From Argyresthia goedartella (Eukaryota > Arthropoda > Insecta > Lepidoptera > Argyresthiidae): a stretch of 64,000 nucleotides of DNA. Numbering within the stretch: the first letter of the stretch is position 1; the number at the start of each line of letters is the position of its first letter. Positions 21,951 to 33,390 of the stretch are shown here, one piece after another. The position numbers and the translations under genes were made by a program. Below the pieces are notes generated by a model that was not told the DNA's origin, searched no databases, and was given only the letters and a program-made list of their open reading frames with translations. The stretch lies in contig OX463818.1 in NCBI GenBank assembly GCA_949825045.1, positions 28,350,906 through 28,414,905 on the forward strand. The letters are read 5' to 3'.

Positions 21951-23683
21951 CTAATTACATACATACATACATACAAACATAAATATGCTCCTGCTACGAT
22001 CCTGGCATACATCTCTCGCTTCCTCAACATTCAGAAGTCTCTTCATGCAAGCTCGCCGGTTACGGGTACTTCGTATTTGCCCCTTCACTAACAAATGGCC
22101 CATTTGGTCTTTATATGACTTTCTTGGGCGTCCCCGTCCGACGGCTCCTTTCACACCCGCTGTATATATCTGTTTCGCCAATCGCCTTTCATTCATCCTT
22201 TAAACGTGACCAAACCATATATACTGGCCTTTCTCTATCCTTGTCACTAAATATTCTTTCAATCCACAGCGTTCCCTCATAAATTCATTCTTCAATCTAT
22301 CTTTCAATGTTACTCCACATATACTCCTCAAAGACCTAATTTTTACAGCGTTTATTCGGCTTTCATGCTTTTTCTGCCATACCCAACATTCGCTGCCATA
22401 CATCAATTTCGGACTCAACATTCCATTTTGAATCGCCAAACGTGCCTTTTGGGACACCATTTGGCTACTCATCAAGGAGTGCAGTATCCCATTGATTTTA
22501 TTGCCCGCACTCACTCTCCTTTCAACATCACCCTCATGTTTCCCATCTCTTGTAATACCACCCAAGTATATTAACTCATTCACTTGTTTTACTTGTTCAT
22601 CATCAATCATAATCACGCATTTTGTTACTTCTTCATCCTTTTCTAAACCCATGACCTTCGTTTTACTGACATTCACATTCATTCCCTTCTTCTTAAGTGA
22701 TTCGTTCATGAATGTTACCATCTCCTGCAGCTCACCCACCGACGACGCAACAAAAACTTGATCATCGTCGTATAAGAGGCACTTGATAAGTAACTCTCCC
22801 ATTTGCATCCCACAATCACGCTCTTTCAAATAATTCCAACAACTATCCATAAACAAATTGAACAGCCATGGCGATGCTACACAGCCCTGTCTTACACCAT
22901 GTTCGATGTTAAACAAGCCCGTGTAAGCACCGTTTATCGCACGCATGCACTGGAGTCGTCGTACAATGACTTCGGTGAATGAATCATTTGGCTGTCCACT
23001 CCATACACGGATAGTGTTTGCCATAAATCATTCCTCATCACTTTATCATATGCCTCTTCTAAGTCTACGAAAGCGCAGTAAACTTTTTGCCTCAAAGCCA
23101 GATGCTTCTCTGTTACGCATCTTAGAGCAAAGATCAGGTTCATCACTCGTTCAATCAATATTTTTGCATACAATTTACCGACGATGCTGAGAAGACTAAT
23201 ACCGCGGTAGGTTTTACAGTCCTGCTGTGAACCCTTACCCTTATAAAGTGGGACGATAACAGCCTTGCACCAGTCTCCTGGCATCCCACCGATCGTCCAG
23301 CATATATTAAAGAGTCGGTACAGCTTACTAGCCACGACGCCATCTTCTCCCCTCAATATCTCTAACGATACTCTATCATACCGTGCCGCTTTACTTGTTT
23401 TCATACTTTTCATCCACATACTATTTCTTTCATGCTTATATTATCACTTTCGTACTCAACTTATGTCAATGTCGAGTCATCAGCGACAGCTGCGGGTACG
23501 GCAGGTGTCTACTAGGGGTGATGAGGATATGCTTGCAGCTACACGTCCAGTCCCTTCACGTTCGAAAAGACTTTCAAAATATCCCTTCCATCGACACAGA
23601 GACTTTTCTTCCTCATTCAAAATATCACCATTTTCACTTCTATTTACATTAAAATTAAGTTTTTTCTGACTTTCCTCGGGCAT
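21951..23683 (-). pseudogene. RTE-like reverse transcriptase region
   Basis: Copies the element's RNA at the nicked target. Landmarks: LCRWKGYFESLFE (about 23590), KTYRGISLLSIVGKLYAKIL, CAFVDLEEAYDKV, HGVRQGCVASPWLFNLFMD, LLYDDDQVFV and VNVSKTKVMGLE, then the C-terminal GRGRPRKSYKDQ and RRACMKRLLNVEEARDVCQD. The usual catalytic YADD reads YDDD. Frames change near 22990 and again near 22200, and near 23480 the pieces are also out of frame. I call it RTE/Proto-like from motif order only. Confidence 0.8.
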
Positions 23684-23924
23684 CCTTCACTAATGTCCAA
23701 AACATCTTTGTTTTTCCCCGAAATTGTCAGAAACCCTTCACATCGTTATTTTATCTGTTCCTTCTTTGTTGTTACACATTCTTTCTCCAGTCTTTTCAAG
23801 ACTCTATACTTTTCAATCGCTCTATCCATATCATCTTTATTTATTCTATCATCATTTACTCTCATGTCAGGTTTTTTAGCTGACAAGTCCAACCATGCCT
23901 TTTTCTTATCGTCCGCCACCTTTC

Positions 23925-24925
23925 TTATTTCATCATCCCACCAGACAGCTTGTTCTGGTCTTTTCCTTTCTTCCTTTTGGTCACATCACATACTTCTCTT
24001 GCAGACTCTATCACTCTATTTTTGATTATTGACCAAAACTGTTCCATGGCAAGGTCACACTCTCCTTTCAAATTAATCTTCTCAAAGTGTACAGCCAGTC
24101 TCTTCCTATATTCTTCTTTCACACACTCTTCTCGTAATGTCTCTACTTTTATACGTTCTAACTCTGTTGTCGGCATTTGAGGGTGATGTCGCCATCGTTT
24201 GAGCAGACCATTTATCTGGCTTATCACCAGAAAATGATCCGATCTTAGGTTAGCGACCCGCCATATTCTCTTGTCGACAACGTTTTTTCTCAGTCTTTCA
24301 TCAACAATTATAAAATCAATCATACTCCTTACTTGCTGTCTCTTCCAAGTATACATGTGGATCTTTTTATGACAAAACAAAGTGTTCATTACACAAAGAT
24401 TATATTCCAGACACACTTCGAGAAGACCTAAGCCGTTCTCGTTGACTCTTTCGTCACCAATCATACCCAGCACTTGATCATAACCATCTCGTTTCACTCC
24501 CATGTATTAAAATCCCCTAGCATTATGATCCGCTCGTTTGCATCGCATTTCATTAATACCTCTCGCACATTTTCCCAGTACTCCTCTCGAACCCTCTGCG
24601 TCAGACCCATATCTGGAGCGTAAACGCCTACTGTAAATAGTCGTATAAGTCCCACCTTGAGTCTGACTCAGAGGATTCTTGGATCTACACACTCATACTC
24701 ACTAACACACTGTGCCATACGTTGGGAGAGGACAATCCCTACCCCCTTACATCCTACCACGGCCTCTGTAACCCCAGTAGGCTGTAAAAAGGCCATGGGT
24801 AGTTGTTCCTGACCCTTTCCTTTTAGTCTCATTCACAAAATTTTTTTATCCATCATATCACACACTTCATCAATATTTTCATTCATCGCTTCACGCACAT
24901 TCCAAGTAGCAAAGCGGGTGTCCAA
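23925..24925 (-). pseudogene. RTE-like endonuclease region
   Basis: Endonuclease that nicks target DNA to prime reverse transcription. Landmarks on the minus strand: FATWNVREAMNE (start, about 24915), VGVYAPDMGLTQ and MLGDFNTWE, which is interrupted by a stop near 24504. Then come RSMIDFIIVDERLR and LRSDHFLVISQI. At least two stops or frameshifts break the ORF (24507-24692 versus 23925-24503). The order endonuclease then RT fits a single long ORF in the ancestor. Confidence 0.75.
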
Positions 24926-25339
24926 AGCCTGCTTTTCACCCTTCCGGCAGGTTAGGCGTGACGAGTGGCAAACTTTGTCGCCGCCTTGACCATAGTTCGA
25001 ACAAAGTATACCGTTGCCCATCCCAGAGAACGAAAGGCTGCCCGGGACAAGCTCGGGGAGGGATTCTCCGGCTTCACAGCCGGTACCCTTCTGGGTTACA
25101 TCAACATTCATAGTACAATTCAGCATTATTTTAACTATGGGAACCTTCACGGTTATGGCAGTTACCCCCGCTGGTAGCATCGCCCGTAGCCGCGGATTGG
25201 GGTAACGGCCAAGTGTCCCGTCAGAGGGCCACGGCTAGGGGTGTAGGGTCCGCTAAGGCGTCAGTCATAGCGGAGGGATGGGTCATGCTGACGGGTTAAG
25301 CTTCGGTGACTACGGCGGTGGGACCATGTCGCTGACACC

Positions 25340-27139
25340 TTGGTTCCCAACGTCCACAGAAGCGAGCTCCCGATGTCGCGCCAAGTACCAGCCCTATGCT
25401 CCTATATCTACTCGGTACCCCTAGCGACTGAAAGCTGTTCCAAGCGAGTAGGCGCTCCCAATTGTGCGGGCTCCGTGGAGGGTGGGAAATCGAGTAGACG
25501 AATCTCTATACATTTGGCCATGGATCGTGTCAGGTCAAAAAACCCATCTGGAACGCTTCCAGCGGTGAAAACCGCAAGCGTCTCCAAACAGGTGCGAGAA
25601 TCTGCCTTGGCAGATCCTCAAGCCTCAACTGGGCGCACTGCCACCATCAGTGACCTACCGGTGCAAACCGGTAGTGATTCCACTGTGGAGGTTAGCTGCA
25701 AAAAGCCCGAAAGTGAGTCGAGAGGCAGGGCCACGGGGCAACCCGGTGCGCGGAGCCATTCGACAAGCATCGCCGAGCATTTCGCCAGCGCCTGGACGAC
25801 GGTTGGTCGAAAGGGTAAACCACCCAAGCAATCTTTGCAAGGGAAGGGCCCATCGACTAAACGTCCAGATACGGTGCAAACCGGACCAGGGCGTAAGGCG
25901 AATCGTCGGTGGAAGAAAAAACAGCGTTTGGCTGCCACATCGGCCGCTGCCGGCGTAGATGGGGTTCCATCTGCCACGGTGACGACCGATGGCGGTCCCG
26001 CTGTTAATACAGCTGGAGCTGCGGGTAAGGTGACCGGCTCCCGTGGTGTCAAAGGGGCAACCCTAGACTCAAACGGGGCTAAACCTACCGTAGCGTTCTC
26101 TGGTGGTCCAACTTCTAACAAGAAGTTGAAATCTGCCAAGAGATCCGGCAAAAACGAGCGCGCGGCTGCTAAGAGGGCTCGACTAGAGGATAGTAATTCT
26201 CCTCGAGTGGAGCCTAAAAAGCAGTGCACAGAAGCGCGCAGAGCTGGGGTCACCTATGCTCAGAAGGTGAAATCTGACCAGTACATCGCCGTAACTGACG
26301 TCGCTACTGGTCATATTTCACAGGATCTGTCAACGCTCATCCTCAACGAGATTGATGACAAAATCTTGAGGGAAGCGTTGGCGGATCCGAGCAAGGAAAA
26401 CCCCAAATTCGGTGGCAAGCCTCGTTACGAGGACGGCCACCTTAAACTGTTCGTGGAGGACGAGTACTCCCTGAACTGGCTGCGGGAGTGTGTCTCCGGT
26501 GTGTCTACACCATCCAACGTACAGTTGGTGGTGAAACGCCAATCGGAGATGGTCCGCAGGGTTCGATGTGGGGTGCTCATACCCAACGAACGAGGCAAGT
26601 GGAAGTCTGCGCCCGACGTCGGCGTAGTCCTCCACTTTATGAACAAGTGGGCACAGGTTGACCGATGGCTCCTCCAGAAAGTGGATGAGCAGCAGGACAA
26701 CCTGTTTCTCATCACAGACGTCCCTGAAGATGTGGTGCCGACCCTGCTGGGAAGGGGCAGACGGCTCCTTTTTGGTAGTGGTTCGGTCTACCTCAAATTT
26801 CAGGGACCCGGTGGGAAATTTGTGAAGGAACCACCGGTGGTAGCGCAGACCAGCTCTAAGCTGGTGATCACTGGGGTTTCATCAAGAACAGCCAAGCCCC
26901 AGAGTTCCACTCCAGAGCGGCAGCAAACAGGCCCCGATGCAGTCGGGGAAAGTTCTGCTGCTCAACCGCAGGACGAGCACGCGCACTGGGAGGCCATGCT
27001 GCTTGGTGAAGGCGATGAGCCAGAACCTGCAGTGGTGCCCTCTGAGGGCGAGGAGCTGTCCATGCGGCTGGAGGAGGAACTCGTCTTGGAGGTGGAGGAG
27101 GGGTTGACCAAAAATGGCGTCCCTCTCCCGCGATTGTAA
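25340..27139 (+). CDS. LINE ORF1 (gag-like, DUF4780-type), intact
   Basis: A 599-codon uninterrupted ORF, expected to bind the element RNA in a ribonucleoprotein particle. The first half is basic and Ser/Lys-rich (KRPDTVQTGPGRK, RRWKKKQR). The second half (residues about 330-500) has the DGHLKLFVEDEYSLNWL and LLFGSGSVYLKF segments of the DUF4780 family that occurs in ORF1 of insect LINEs. No CCHC knuckle is visible. The last residues are very acidic (EELSMRLEEELVLEVEEG). A second in-frame ATG at 25520 (MDRVRSKN) may be the true start, since the first 60 residues look like translated leader. It overlaps ORF2 by 26 nt in another frame. Confidence 0.75.
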   Translation: MVPNVHRSELPMSRQVPALCSYIYSVPLATESCSKRVGAPNCAGSVEGGKSSRRISIHLAMDRVRSKNPSGTLPAVKTASVSKQVRESALADPQASTGRTATISDLPVQTGSDSTVEVSCKKPESESRGRATGQPGARSHSTSIAEHFASAWTTVGRKGKPPKQSLQGKGPSTKRPDTVQTGPGRKANRRWKKKQRLAATSAAAGVDGVPSATVTTDGGPAVNTAGAAGKVTGSRGVKGATLDSNGAKPTVAFSGGPTSNKKLKSAKRSGKNERAAAKRARLEDSNSPRVEPKKQCTEARRAGVTYAQKVKSDQYIAVTDVATGHISQDLSTLILNEIDDKILREALADPSKENPKFGGKPRYEDGHLKLFVEDEYSLNWLRECVSGVSTPSNVQLVVKRQSEMVRRVRCGVLIPNERGKWKSAPDVGVVLHFMNKWAQVDRWLLQKVDEQQDNLFLITDVPEDVVPTLLGRGRRLLFGSGSVYLKFQGPGGKFVKEPPVVAQTSSKLVITGVSSRTAKPQSSTPERQQTGPDAVGESSAAQPQDEHAHWEAMLLGEGDEPEPAVVPSEGEELSMRLEEELVLEVEEGLTKNGVPLPRL

Positions 27140-27869
27140 AATCCTCCAAGCCAACCTCCAACACAGCCAAACTGCAACGGCCCAGTTAAGACGCTGGTTG
27201 GGGGCAAACAGCACTGCCGTGGCTCTGATCCAGGAGCCGTGGATCAACCGCGGTAGCATTCGAGGGCTCGCCAATTTGAGAGGTAAGCTTTTCGGTACAA
27301 CTGATCACGATAACCCTAGAACGTGCATCATAACTACTAACAACATCCCAGCACAGCCATTAACAGAGTTCTGTTCCAGGGACCTGTGTGCCATAAGGCT
27401 GCAACTGCCCGACACAGCTAGGTGCCGCGAGCTCGTGGTGGCCTCCGCCTACATGCCTGCGGAGGACAACCCGCCTCCACACGACCTGTGCCGGCTGGTG
27501 GACCACTGCGAGAAGTCGGGCCTCCAGCTCATCGTTGGGGCCGACTCGAACGCGCATCACCCACTGTGGGGCATGCCAGATATGAACAGCAGAGGTAAGA
27601 CACTTGTTGAATACCTATTTACTACAAACCTCAATGTGCTTAACATAGGTTCTGAACCAACTTTTGTTACCAAGCGGAGCAGAACTATCGTTGATATTAC
27701 CCTGGCAACGGCGGACATATCCGACGACGTTGGGGGCTGGCATGTATCCAACGAGGCGTCATGCTCTGATCATCGATGGATACGTTCGAGATCAACGCAG
27801 CGTTCTCCCCAACTGTCCCCAAGAGAAACCCACGCAAGACTGACAGAACCAGGTACAGAGCTATCCTAG
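27114..27869 (+). pseudogene. LINE ORF2, endonuclease part
   Basis: APE-type endonuclease start of ORF2. Landmarks: CKILQANLQHS, LIQEPWINRG, ASAYMPAEDN, VGADSNAHHPLWG and DITLATADI, then CSDHRWI. The ATG overlaps the end of ORF1, an arrangement consistent with coupled translation. After residue about 220 the frame is lost (near 27780). The linker continues in another frame at 28052-28330 (MRAKIRRLLNRAINT, SNSWRKFCSDIE). Confidence 0.8.
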
Positions 27870-28334
27870 GTGAAAGACTTGCTTAGGCTGAGACTCTACC
27901 AGATCCGGAGGGACCCGAACAAATCGAACAACAGGTAACAGATTTTACAAATACTTCAATAGACTGCTACCATTCAACTTGCCCGCTTAGCACACCAGCA
28001 GCGCCTACCAACATCAAGGGGCAGCCTTGGTGGGGTCCTGATCTAGATAGGATGCGTGCTAAGATCAGAAGACTGCTAAACAGGGCGATAAACACCAGTG
28101 CTGATGAGGATTGGGACAACTATAAAGATGCCAAATCCAAGTACAAGAAACGACTACGGTTCAAAAGCAGCAACTCATGGAGGAAATTCTGCAGCGACAT
28201 TGAAACCGTTGATCAAGCAAATCGGGTAAGGCAAATACTAGCTCAACAAGGCAACTCCAGGCTAGGGTCGCTTAAAAAACCCGATGCTCTGCTACCAAAA
28301 TGTTCAGGCCTCTCGGCACCTAATGACCTCGCAG

Positions 28335-28845
28335 GGGCCCATAGCTACGAGGTAGCGTAGCGATCAGATGCCAAGAAGTGTGAACGTCGGCGATTCACCG
28401 AGCTAATACTTATGAATCTATCTGACCTGGTCTGTGCTTCGTTCCCGTCAAACTCCTGTCTCTCTGCAAGGCCTGGGTGCACCCTAGGCTCTTCTTGGTA
28501 GACAGGTTCTTCAGCCAACCAGGTATGGCTGGCAGGCCAGCTTCGACGAGCACAGTGTTCCAACACAGGTTATGTTACGTGGGACAAACCAATCGGCCAC
28601 GTAAATGCGAACTTTATCTGGTTCGGGGAACCACAAAACACTCAGCTATATAGACAATCCTGAGGGGAACCCGAGTACAATCCAGATGGCTTACGATTTA
28701 ATTTCAACACCCTATACCAATACGCGTTACATCGCGAGGGCTTTCGTCTGTCAGTTGTCAAAAAACTGCAAGGTTGGCAGCAACGTCAAATTCAAAATGG
28801 CCGTTCCGAAACCATCGATCGAATATCGATTTGGAATCGAACAGA
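28335..28845. other. About 0.5-kb insertion splitting ORF2
   Basis: The ORF2 linker stops making sense near 28335 and resumes near 28845 (TSSTTETHSLLLETHFPGS). The intervening DNA has no LINE-like reading frame. I found no terminal repeats or target duplication, so its nature is unknown and edges are approximate. Confidence 0.5.
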
Positions 28846-31299
28846 ACATATACCTCTTCCACCACAGAAACACACAGTCTCTTGTTGGAAACTCACTTTC
28901 CCGGAAGTAGAACTATTCAAAAGATTGTGTGGCCGGAAGAGGTTCACCATGAAGCTGTCGACCACTTAGACATAACTAATAATATTATCACTGCTGGCAA
29001 GGTGAGATGGGCCATTAATAGCTTTAAACCTTTTAAATCAGCAGGACCAGATGGAATCTTCCCAGCACTTCTACAGTGGGGTGGGGAACCCGTCATCAAT
29101 ATAATGGTCCGAATCATGAAAGCATGTCTTAGATTCGGATACGTTCCCAAAAGGTGGAGAGTAGTAAACGTAATTTTCATACCGAAGCCAGGAAGGAGCG
29201 ACTACACTAACGCTAAATCTTTCAGGCCGATTAGTCTCACCTCGTTCTTGCTTAAAACTCTCGAACGTTTGTGCGAAAGACACCTGAGAGATGGAGCGTT
29301 AAAACATATACCCTTACACAAGAATCAGCATGCATATAGTTTGGGTAAGTCTACTGAATCGGCTCTCCATGCAGTTGTATCCACAATTGAAGAGGCGATT
29401 CAAAACAAATGCATCTGTCTTGGAACTTTTATTGATATAGAAGGTGCCTTTGACAAGACGCAGCATAGCAGTATAAGTGCATCTCTAACAAGGCATGGAG
29501 TGTCAACAGCTGTAAACAACTGGGTCACAAACATGCTTAACAAACGTATCGTGCGTCTAGCTGGAGAGTCCCTATCGGCGGAGGTAGTGCGGGGATGCCC
29601 GCAGGGAGGAGTGCTCTCCCCGCTTCTGTGGAATCTGGTCATTAACGACCTGATTACCAAGCTTAACGCTAATGGATACTACACCGTAGGATACGCCGAC
29701 GATTTGGTAATCCTCATCACAGGTAAATTTGCGAGCACAGTATGCAACCTTAAACAAACAGCTCTTCGCATCGTGGAGCGCTGGTGTTTAGAATATGACC
29801 TGGCGGTTAACCCAACAAAAACGGTAATGGTCATGTTCACTAACAATAGGGCTCTTGGTAGGTATACCATACCTAAGCTCTTTGGAACGGAACTCCAGCT
29901 AGCAACTGAGGTGAAGTACCTGGGCATAACCTTGGACAGCAAGCTCAACTGGAGTAGCCACATCGACAACAAACTAAAGAAGGCGAGTATTGCTTTCTGG
30001 CAGTGTCGGAGAATGGTGGGGAAAAAGTGGGGACTTTCTCCCAACATCATTCTTTGGCTGTACGTAACGGTGATCCGTCCTCTTGTCTGCTACGGAGCTG
30101 TGGTGTGGTGGACCAGGACCAAACTAACCACAATGGTAAGCAAACTCCAAAGCTTCCAAAGGCTGGCCTGCATGGCTATCACAGGTAGTATGAGAACTAC
30201 TCCAACAGCAGCAATGGAGGCCATGCTGTGTCTTCCGCCACTCCAGCTGTATATTAAGCAGGAGGCCGCGTCATCTGCGGTGAGACTCAACACCTTAGGA
30301 CTTTGGAGAAAAAACAGGACCTCACACACCGCCATCCTAGGGGAAGTTTACAAAAAATTTCCCATCTCTATGGCTTGCAGTGACAGAATCCCTTAACAAT
30401 TTGTTTTTGACAAAAAATACAATATACAGTTACATGAAGACCATCGGGTTGAGGGGCTCGACGTTAAAGAGCTCAGAATTTTTACCGATGGTTCAAAAAC
30501 TGAAGCAGGCACTGGTTCAGGCACCTTCTCGGAGGACCTAAACATCAAGATAGCCATTCCACTGGGTGCCCATAATACTGTCTTTCAAGCTGAATGCATG
30601 GGCATCATCTCGGCTGCTAATGCCATAGCATCGAGAAAGGTAAGAGATTCCTCCATTCGAATCCTCTCGGATAGCATGGCCGTCCTACAAGCCCTAAATA
30701 GCAACACTATTAACTCAGGGCTAATCTACGAGTGTCACAAACGACTAATGGAGGTATGTCAACACAACCGCGTAATCCTTCAATGGATAAAAGGACACAG
30801 CGGATCAAAAGGTAACGATGCAGCGGATGAGTTGGCGCGTAAAGGATCTAGCTTGACAGCGTATGGTCCCGAACCTATCATCCCTCTTCCCTTCAAGATG
30901 GTACGCTCATTTCTGAGAGAGTCGACCAGGAATGATCATGCCACTCTTTGGACAAACCATGAGGAGTGCAGGCAGGCTAAGCTGGCCTTGCCGTCCCCTA
31001 GCGCTAGGCTGGCTAAGACCTTGCTTCGACTTAGTAGGCCGCGCATGCGACTGGTAACTGCAGCACTTACTGGCCATGGTTTCTTTAATAAACATCTATA
31101 TGTCCTAGGTGTTACCGACAGCCCCCTTTGCAGAGCCTGCTTGGAGGCAGAAGAAACGGCTGCTCACGTCCTCATGGAGTGCACAGGAGTAGCGGACTAC
31201 AGGGCTAAACACCTCGGTCAATCGAGGGACCTTCCAGGGATAGTCGGTAACGTAAAGGGCCTACTGGCGTTCCTGGAGGAGTTGGGTTGGCTCGAATGA
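28846..31299 (+). pseudogene. LINE ORF2, RT and RNase H, one stop
   Basis: One long frame with a single TAA at 30394-30396. RT landmarks: FKSAGPDGIFPALLQ, FIPKPGR, SFRPISLTSFLLKTLER, FIDIEGAFDK, GCPQGGVLSPLLWNLV, GYADDLVI and VKYLGITLDSKL. RNase H follows with the four acidic residues in FTDGS, QAECMG, LSDSMAV and NDAADELA. The C-terminus has a CxxC...H...C motif (LCRACLEAEETAAHVLMEC). The RNase H domain places it in the I/LOA group rather than jockey or CR1. Apart from the stop it looks young. Confidence 0.85.
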
Positions 31300-31690
31300 T
31301 GTCGCATTCCCACCCACACGCAAAATAGGCGCTTTCGTCGTCGAGTTGCGGAAACCAGCCCGTCTTACAATTGACAATTGACAATTGACCCCCGCTGACG
31401 AGGCTGTGGGAGCCGCCGTTGACACTGTTTGTGTTCATCCGCCGTGATCCCCTACGTGAAGTCCTGCCCAACGACGCCTTCCTCAGCCGGCCCTGACCTT
31501 GGAGTAAATCCAAGAGGCCCGACTGAGGTGATCTGAGTGGTCCGCGGGAGATGTACATCTCCTTCCCTCCAGCTCTTCGGTCAATCCAGACCTTGGAGTA
31601 TTTTCAAGCGGCTTGCCCGAAGAGCAGCGGACGGTTCCCTATCCGCCACCTGGGTACGCGTTCCCAAGGGTACAGATCCCTGAGAAACCT

Positions 31691-32375
31691 TATTTTATGT
31701 TAAAATATCACAGTAAACCCTTAGGTACCCACTCAATCCAATAAAAAAAATTGCAACACCAGAAGAGTTCCGTTTATCTGATTGCAACACTGCGGTTGAC
31801 GACAATTCTGCATGTTAAAAATTATCTTGCACACGTTGAGCCTGCTGTGTAAAAAAAGTGTCAAAACGTTTTATTGTATTTCTGTGGAGGCTGTTTGGTT
31901 TATAATTTATTTATTGCATACAAATCATACAAACAATACCAAAAACAAGCTTTACATAAAAACAGTGTACAAAAGCGAGCTTATCTCTCATAAGAGATCT
32001 CTTCCAGGAAACCAGGTTAACATGGCAAAAATTGTTTACTGAGCAGGGGTAGACCTATGTGTACAATAATAAAATAATAAATAAAATAAATTATATCATT
32101 ACTATGTATAATAATATACTAAATACTTACCGCCTTATTCACAAACGTCTAATAAAGCTATTTTAACTATAATGACCTTATAATTAGTTTGTCCTTGTTT
32201 GTCACTTTGAAATTTGTGTTTGTGAGAAAAGGACAAAGCACATTTTAGCTATCATAGGTTTGATAAGTTTTATGAATAAGGAGGTTATTATGTACTACAA
32301 CTACTATAGTATATACTACACTAATAAACTAATAAATACTTACATGCATACTACCTATAATTCTAAAGAGAATGG
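31691..32375. other. No recognisable gene
   Basis: AT-rich sequence. 'attgcaacaccagaagagttcc' near 31750 looks like a transposon-terminus remnant but has no partner. Nothing coding is supported. Confidence 0.4.
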
Positions 32376-33390
32376 TAATGCTTCTTCACACGACTTTTAA
32401 ATATATTCAGAGTAGGACTGTCCCTGATGGTGCAGGGGAGTGCATTCCACAAACAAATGGCGCGGGGTCTAAACCCGTTCTCACAGAAAGCGGTGTTATG
32501 CTGTGGAGTTGTGAGCATGGCAACTGCATGAGTTCTCCGAGGCCTGCTGTAAGAAAGAAATTGTTAACTGACTCGTAGGAAGATTGGGTAGCGTGGATTC
32601 CGTAAATGTTATAGAGAAAATTGAGAATGTGTAAATCCCGACGAAGATGGATCGGCAGCCACTTCAACTTCCTGCGATGTTGTAATACATGGTTATATTG
32701 GCGCAGCCCGAAATAAAACAAAATCCCGAGATTTTTAAGTCGTTTGAGTTTGTTCAGTAGTTCTTTATTAGCACTGACCCAGCAGACATCGTCGTAATCG
32801 ATGATTGGTAGAACGAGAGATTGAGCGAGAGTGATTTTGGTATGTCGAGGTAGTAGTAGTAAAGTCTCCTGAGAGAGTGAAAGGTAGCAAATACTCAGCG
32901 ACTCTCTTATTGTCAGGAATTACGGATGATCAGGATAACTAGTTGTCGAAGATTAGACCCAGGTTTTTAGCTTTATCGCTATATACGATTGTGGTACCAT
33001 TAAAAGTGACAAATGCAATGGGCTGTTGCTGCAATAAGTTAATAGAATGTATGATAACTATAATCAAGGACTGCGACTTGCTCGGATTGACCAGGAGTCC
33101 GAAGAATGTAGCCCAACTTCTTATACCCTCAAGATCAGCGTTGAGTGCCTCCACAGTAGAGTTGGCATCGTTAAGAGAGAAGTGGCGATAAATCTGGAGA
33201 TCATCAGCGTGAAGACGATATGAGAAAGACAGGACATCCGAGATGGAGTTAATAAAATCGAGAATAGAAGAGGAGAAAGAATGCCACCTTGTGGGAGGCC
33301 TGTAAATAGGTCACACCATTCAGTGGATATCTCCTCCGACCTGATACGCTATTGCCGAATTTTTTGTTTCAGCAATCCCAGATTCTTTAA
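32376..33390 (-). pseudogene. CR1/Daphne-like LINE RT 3' part
   Basis: Degraded reverse transcriptase on the minus strand. Landmarks: LFTGLPQGGILSSSILDFIN (about 33300), YRLHADDLQIYRH with HADD at the catalytic site, then VEALNADLEGIRSWATFFGL, LVNPSKSQ, RRKLKWLPIHLRRDLHILNF and a PSP/RTG C-terminus (TPLSVRTGLDPAPFVC, SRVKKHY). At least three frames are involved (33154-32939, 32721-32407). No endonuclease. A different, more diverged family than the copy at 6102-7745. Confidence 0.75.

Larger units (their letters stand above)
21950..25190 (-). mobile_element. RTE-like LINE, nearly full-length, inactivated
   Basis: On the minus strand it runs from a leader near 25190 through an apurinic-type endonuclease and reverse transcriptase to a (TATG)n tail at 21958-21980. 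Coding is split over many frames. Confidence 0.75.
25195..31690 (+). mobile_element. LOA/I-group LINE with RNase H
   Basis: Two-ORF non-LTR element with leader, ORF1, endonuclease, RT, RNase H and a C-rich zinc motif. ORF2 is damaged. The 3' UTR holds three copies of caattga (about 31370-31390). Ends are approximate; no tail or target duplication was identified. Confidence 0.75.

Noticed and set aside
21958..21980. CATA microsatellite as an independent repeat
   Set aside because: It is the (TATG)n tail of the minus-strand RTE-like LINE.
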